The notes under the pieces: generated by a model
What the model was told of the DNA's origin: nothing
What the model saw: only the letters and a program-made list of their open reading frames with translations
Databases searched by the model: none
Shown: positions 4,842 through 6,693 of the stretch, one piece after another
How the letters are laid out: every line of letters begins with the position of its first letter
How positions within the stretch are numbered: position 1 is the stretch's first letter
NCBI GenBank assembly: GCA_016840025.1
Contig: JAEOTF010000308.1
Span: 1-6,693 of the forward strand
Direction of reading: 5' to 3'
Source: Candidatus Hodarchaeota archaeon
Lineage (GTDB): Archaea; Asgardarchaeota; Heimdallarchaeia; Hodarchaeales; YT1-039
DNA: 6,693 nt
Program-made: the position numbers and the translations under genes

Positions 4842-6128
4842 TCACTTCTTCCTTTTAGCTCTAACCAATTTTGTTGTGCCTGCTGCGTAAAATGCAACAA
4901 AAAGTACAGGCAGTGCACTTCTGATAAATAAAAAAAGAAAATTTCCCAAATTCGCTCGTAGTGAATTTAAAGCTGTCATTAAGGCAATCACATATATTAC
5001 ATTAATACCTGGATTTGAAGGATGATTCTCGCGGTACAGATATATGCACTTACAAAATAATCCGAAAAGAAACATGCCGATTACAATTCCAGCAACGTGA
5101 AAATTTAGGTACAACTCACCAGGCATTGTCAGTGTATGTATGCTTTTCAAATCTGGTCCATAAAAAATTTCTGTATAGACTCTTTCGGGAGATAATATTG
5201 GTTTACTATGCCAAAAGAACCTAGGGATCCATAATATGGTTCGATTTAAATAAAAAATGCCATTTTGGAAATCTATCTTTTCTGGAATCCCATCGATGAG
5301 CTTTGTAAAATCCTCGAAAGGGCGCAAGCTATCTGTTACCTGGTAGAAGTTGGGAGAAAGGGTAAATGAGCCATAGTGTCTAAAATAGTTAAATTCTATG
5401 AGTCCCAATAGGATAATTGGCATGAGGACTGATACATGGATTAACCTAACCTTCTTTTTATAATAGAAATGCCACAAAACAAGGATACTTAGGAATAAAA
5501 AAATAATAGGAGTTCTAAATCCTGATAAAAGGGCTAGGCTCAAAGAAGCCAAGAAATATACAATTAGGAACACTTTGCCTGGTCTTTTAAAACTGAAGTA
5601 ACTCGCTAGCAATACAAAAAAGGATAAATTAATAAAAGACTGCATATAAACAAAGATACCTCCTCCTTTCCCTTTAGCTGCAAAAAAATAAGAAATCGGC
5701 GCTTTTATTACATCTAAAGGAGTAGTGCCATAGATTATTTTGAAATGAATGAATGAGCCAACAATACCTATGATACTGAACAGAAATATCACCTGAATAA
5801 TCCTCTTTTTATTCCAATCTCCAGGTATTTCAGGGATAGTTGATGCTATATATCGTCCAATCCTAGAGTAATATCCGATGTAGAAACTTATCAATCCGAT
5901 TCCGCCGTATAAAAGTGCCAGGTTGAATGCATTAGGTTCTAAAGAAGTCCCCTCTTTTAGCAAAGTGAGTGGTTTAAAGAAAAACAAAAGCATGTAAAAA
6001 CCAGTTATGGGATAAATGGGAGCAAACACATCTAGTCGCTTTTTATGTAATAATCCAACAAGTATAGGTAGAAAACCTGATACAGCTAAGACAAAGATCA
6101 AGGAATAGGCAATTTCCTCATTGTTCAT
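4842..6128 (-). CDS. Wzy-like O-antigen/EPS repeat-unit polymerase
   Basis: 428 residues, very hydrophobic, with about ten to twelve membrane helices (for example near 7-27, 39-56, 67-88, 110-132, 158-180, 184-220, 229-247, 343-366, 374-392, 396-416). A large hydrophilic loop lies between about 248 and 340 and contains Arg-269, Arg-296 and Arg-303 plus IPRFFWHSKP and the MPGELYLNF stretch just before the next helix. That layout, with a long Arg-containing periplasmic loop in the second half, is typical of Wzy polymerases, which join lipid-linked repeat units at the periplasmic face. Sequence identity within this family is low, so the assignment rests on topology, the loop and the context between two glycosyltransferases. 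The start ATG 6128 has GGAA about 9 bases upstream and overlaps the TGA of a 9-codon ORF (ATGA). It ends in a basic RAKRKK tail, which also encodes the purine-rich ribosome binding site of the next gene. A ligase of the WaaL type is a less likely alternative. Confidence 0.8.
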   Translation of the reverse strand: MNNEEIAYSLIFVLAVSGFLPILVGLLHKKRLDVFAPIYPITGFYMLLFFFKPLTLLKEGTSLEPNAFNLALLYGGIGLISFYIGYYSRIGRYIASTIPEIPGDWNKKRIIQVIFLFSIIGIVGSFIHFKIIYGTTPLDVIKAPISYFFAAKGKGGGIFVYMQSFINLSFFVLLASYFSFKRPGKVFLIVYFLASLSLALLSGFRTPIIFLFLSILVLWHFYYKKKVRLIHVSVLMPIILLGLIEFNYFRHYGSFTLSPNFYQVTDSLRPFEDFTKLIDGIPEKIDFQNGIFYLNRTILWIPRFFWHSKPILSPERVYTEIFYGPDLKSIHTLTMPGELYLNFHVAGIVIGMFLFGLFCKCIYLYRENHPSNPGINVIYVIALMTALNSLRANLGNFLFLFIRSALPVLFVAFYAAGTTKLVRAKRKK

Positions 6129-6154
6129 CGCCGCATTTCCAATTGATTAAACAT
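6125..6154 (-). CDS. 9-codon ORF bridging the family 2 glycosyltransferase and wzy
   Basis: Its ATG (6154-6152) shares an A with the TGA of the upstream gene (TGATG), and its own TGA (6127-6125) overlaps the ATG of wzy (ATGA). The encoded peptide is MFNQLEMRR. Both junctions are of the kind used for translational coupling, so ribosomes ending the glycosyltransferase could re-initiate here and be delivered to the wzy start. There is no strong ribosome binding site of its own. It may be chance in a 25-base gap; no function of the peptide itself is claimed. Confidence 0.3.
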   Translation of the reverse strand: MFNQLEMRR

Positions 6155-6693
6155 CATTCCATAAGATTATGGATTGAGCTTGTCAGTAATTGTCTTTTGA
6201 TACTTTTAAAATTGAATGATAGTTTTGCGTTAAAGACATATTCCTGTTTCCGGGAAAGAGATAATAGTCGGATGAGTCCTTTTAATCTCCTAGGAAACCC
6301 AGAGATTATTTTGTCAATAAATTTATTAACATGATATTGAAAACCAAAAGTCTGACCATACTTCTTCCGCAATTCGCTGCTTTCTTCAATCAATCTTGAC
6401 CGTGCTGCAATTATCTTCCGGCCTGCATAATTCCGATCTGCAGCGAGTATTTTAGGCAAATGTTTAAACTTGTGTTCTTTGCCAATCCGCAACCAGTATT
6501 CGTAATCCATAGCGATATATAATTGCTTATCCAGCCTGTGCTTCTCTACTACTTTTCTTCTTAAAAATACTCCTGGCTGTTCTAAAAAACATCCTCTAAG
6601 GAGTCTCCTGTAGCTAAAGCGAGGCACACATTGAATTTTTAAGATGAGGCCATCTTCTCCAATAAATGCAACATCTCCATAAACCACGTCCAC
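6154..6693 (-). CDS. Family 2 glycosyltransferase, C-terminal part (5' truncated by window edge)
   Basis: 179 residues are visible; the frame is open to the right edge, and the GTG at the edge is not a credible start because family 2 enzymes are usually about 280-330 residues and the nucleotide-binding half is missing. The visible part opens with DVVYGDVAFIGEDG, where the YGD stretch follows the GT-A core. Then come EQPGVFLRRKVVEK and the acceptor-side motif AMDYEYWLRI with its acidic residues (the catalytic-base region, often written DxDYELWLR), followed by LPKILAADRNYAGRKI and a basic helical C-terminus without membrane segments. It is a cytoplasmic, membrane-associated enzyme that transfers a sugar to a lipid-linked acceptor. 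It is the first visible gene of the leftward operon with wzy and the family 4 enzyme. The family assignment is firm; donor and acceptor are unknown. Confidence 0.82.
   Translation of the reverse strand: MDVVYGDVAFIGEDGLILKIQCVPRFSYRRLLRGCFLEQPGVFLRRKVVEKHRLDKQLYIAMDYEYWLRIGKEHKFKHLPKILAADRNYAGRKIIAARSRLIEESSELRKKYGQTFGFQYHVNKFIDKIISGFPRRLKGLIRLLSLSRKQEYVFNAKLSFNFKSIKRQLLTSSIHNLME

Overview
The window looks like part of an AT-rich Gram-negative genome. It carries part of a surface-polysaccharide locus (O-antigen or exopolysaccharide, Wzy-dependent type) next to a secreted repeat protein. The Gram-negative inference rests on a Wzz-type chain-length protein with two membrane segments, a Wzy-like polymerase, and a glycosyltransferase of the type found in exosortase/EPS loci. 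The style of the FG-GAP-like repeats and of the glycosyltransferase reminds me of Desulfobacterota or Nitrospirota-like environmental bacteria, but nothing here fixes the taxon. I see no rRNA, tRNA, CRISPR array or complete mobile element.

Left part (1-1976, + strand). The first 353 bases are the 3' end of a gene of unknown function that begins outside the window. A plausible terminator follows it. The next 400 bases are non-coding but full of structure: two GC-rich hairpins, a 17-codon ORF containing a perfect QLSLF motif, a second terminator-like hairpin, then a textbook sigma-70 promoter (TTGACA, 18 bp, extended -10 TG-A-TATAAG). That promoter drives a leader of about 190 nt, which contains a perfect Shine-Dalgarno followed by a two-codon ORF (ATG AGA TAA). 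Downstream is a secreted protein with eight degenerate FG-GAP/VCBS-like repeats, probably a beta-propeller.

Middle (1977-3520, + strand). A gene-free stretch of about 460 bases contains a GC-rich, hairpin-forming island with an eight-G run. It is followed by a Wzz-family polysaccharide chain-length determinant without a kinase domain.

Right part (3620-6693, - strand). Three genes read leftward as one compact operon: the C-terminal part of a family 2 glycosyltransferase (cut by the window edge), a Wzy-like polymerase, and a family 4 glycosyltransferase. The first two are bridged by a 9-codon ORF with TGATG and ATGA junctions at its two ends. The operon converges on wzz.

Together the glycosyltransferases would assemble a lipid-linked repeat unit in the cytoplasm, Wzy would polymerise it at the periplasmic face, and Wzz would set chain length. 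The repeat protein may act at the cell surface, but its link to the polysaccharide is only positional.
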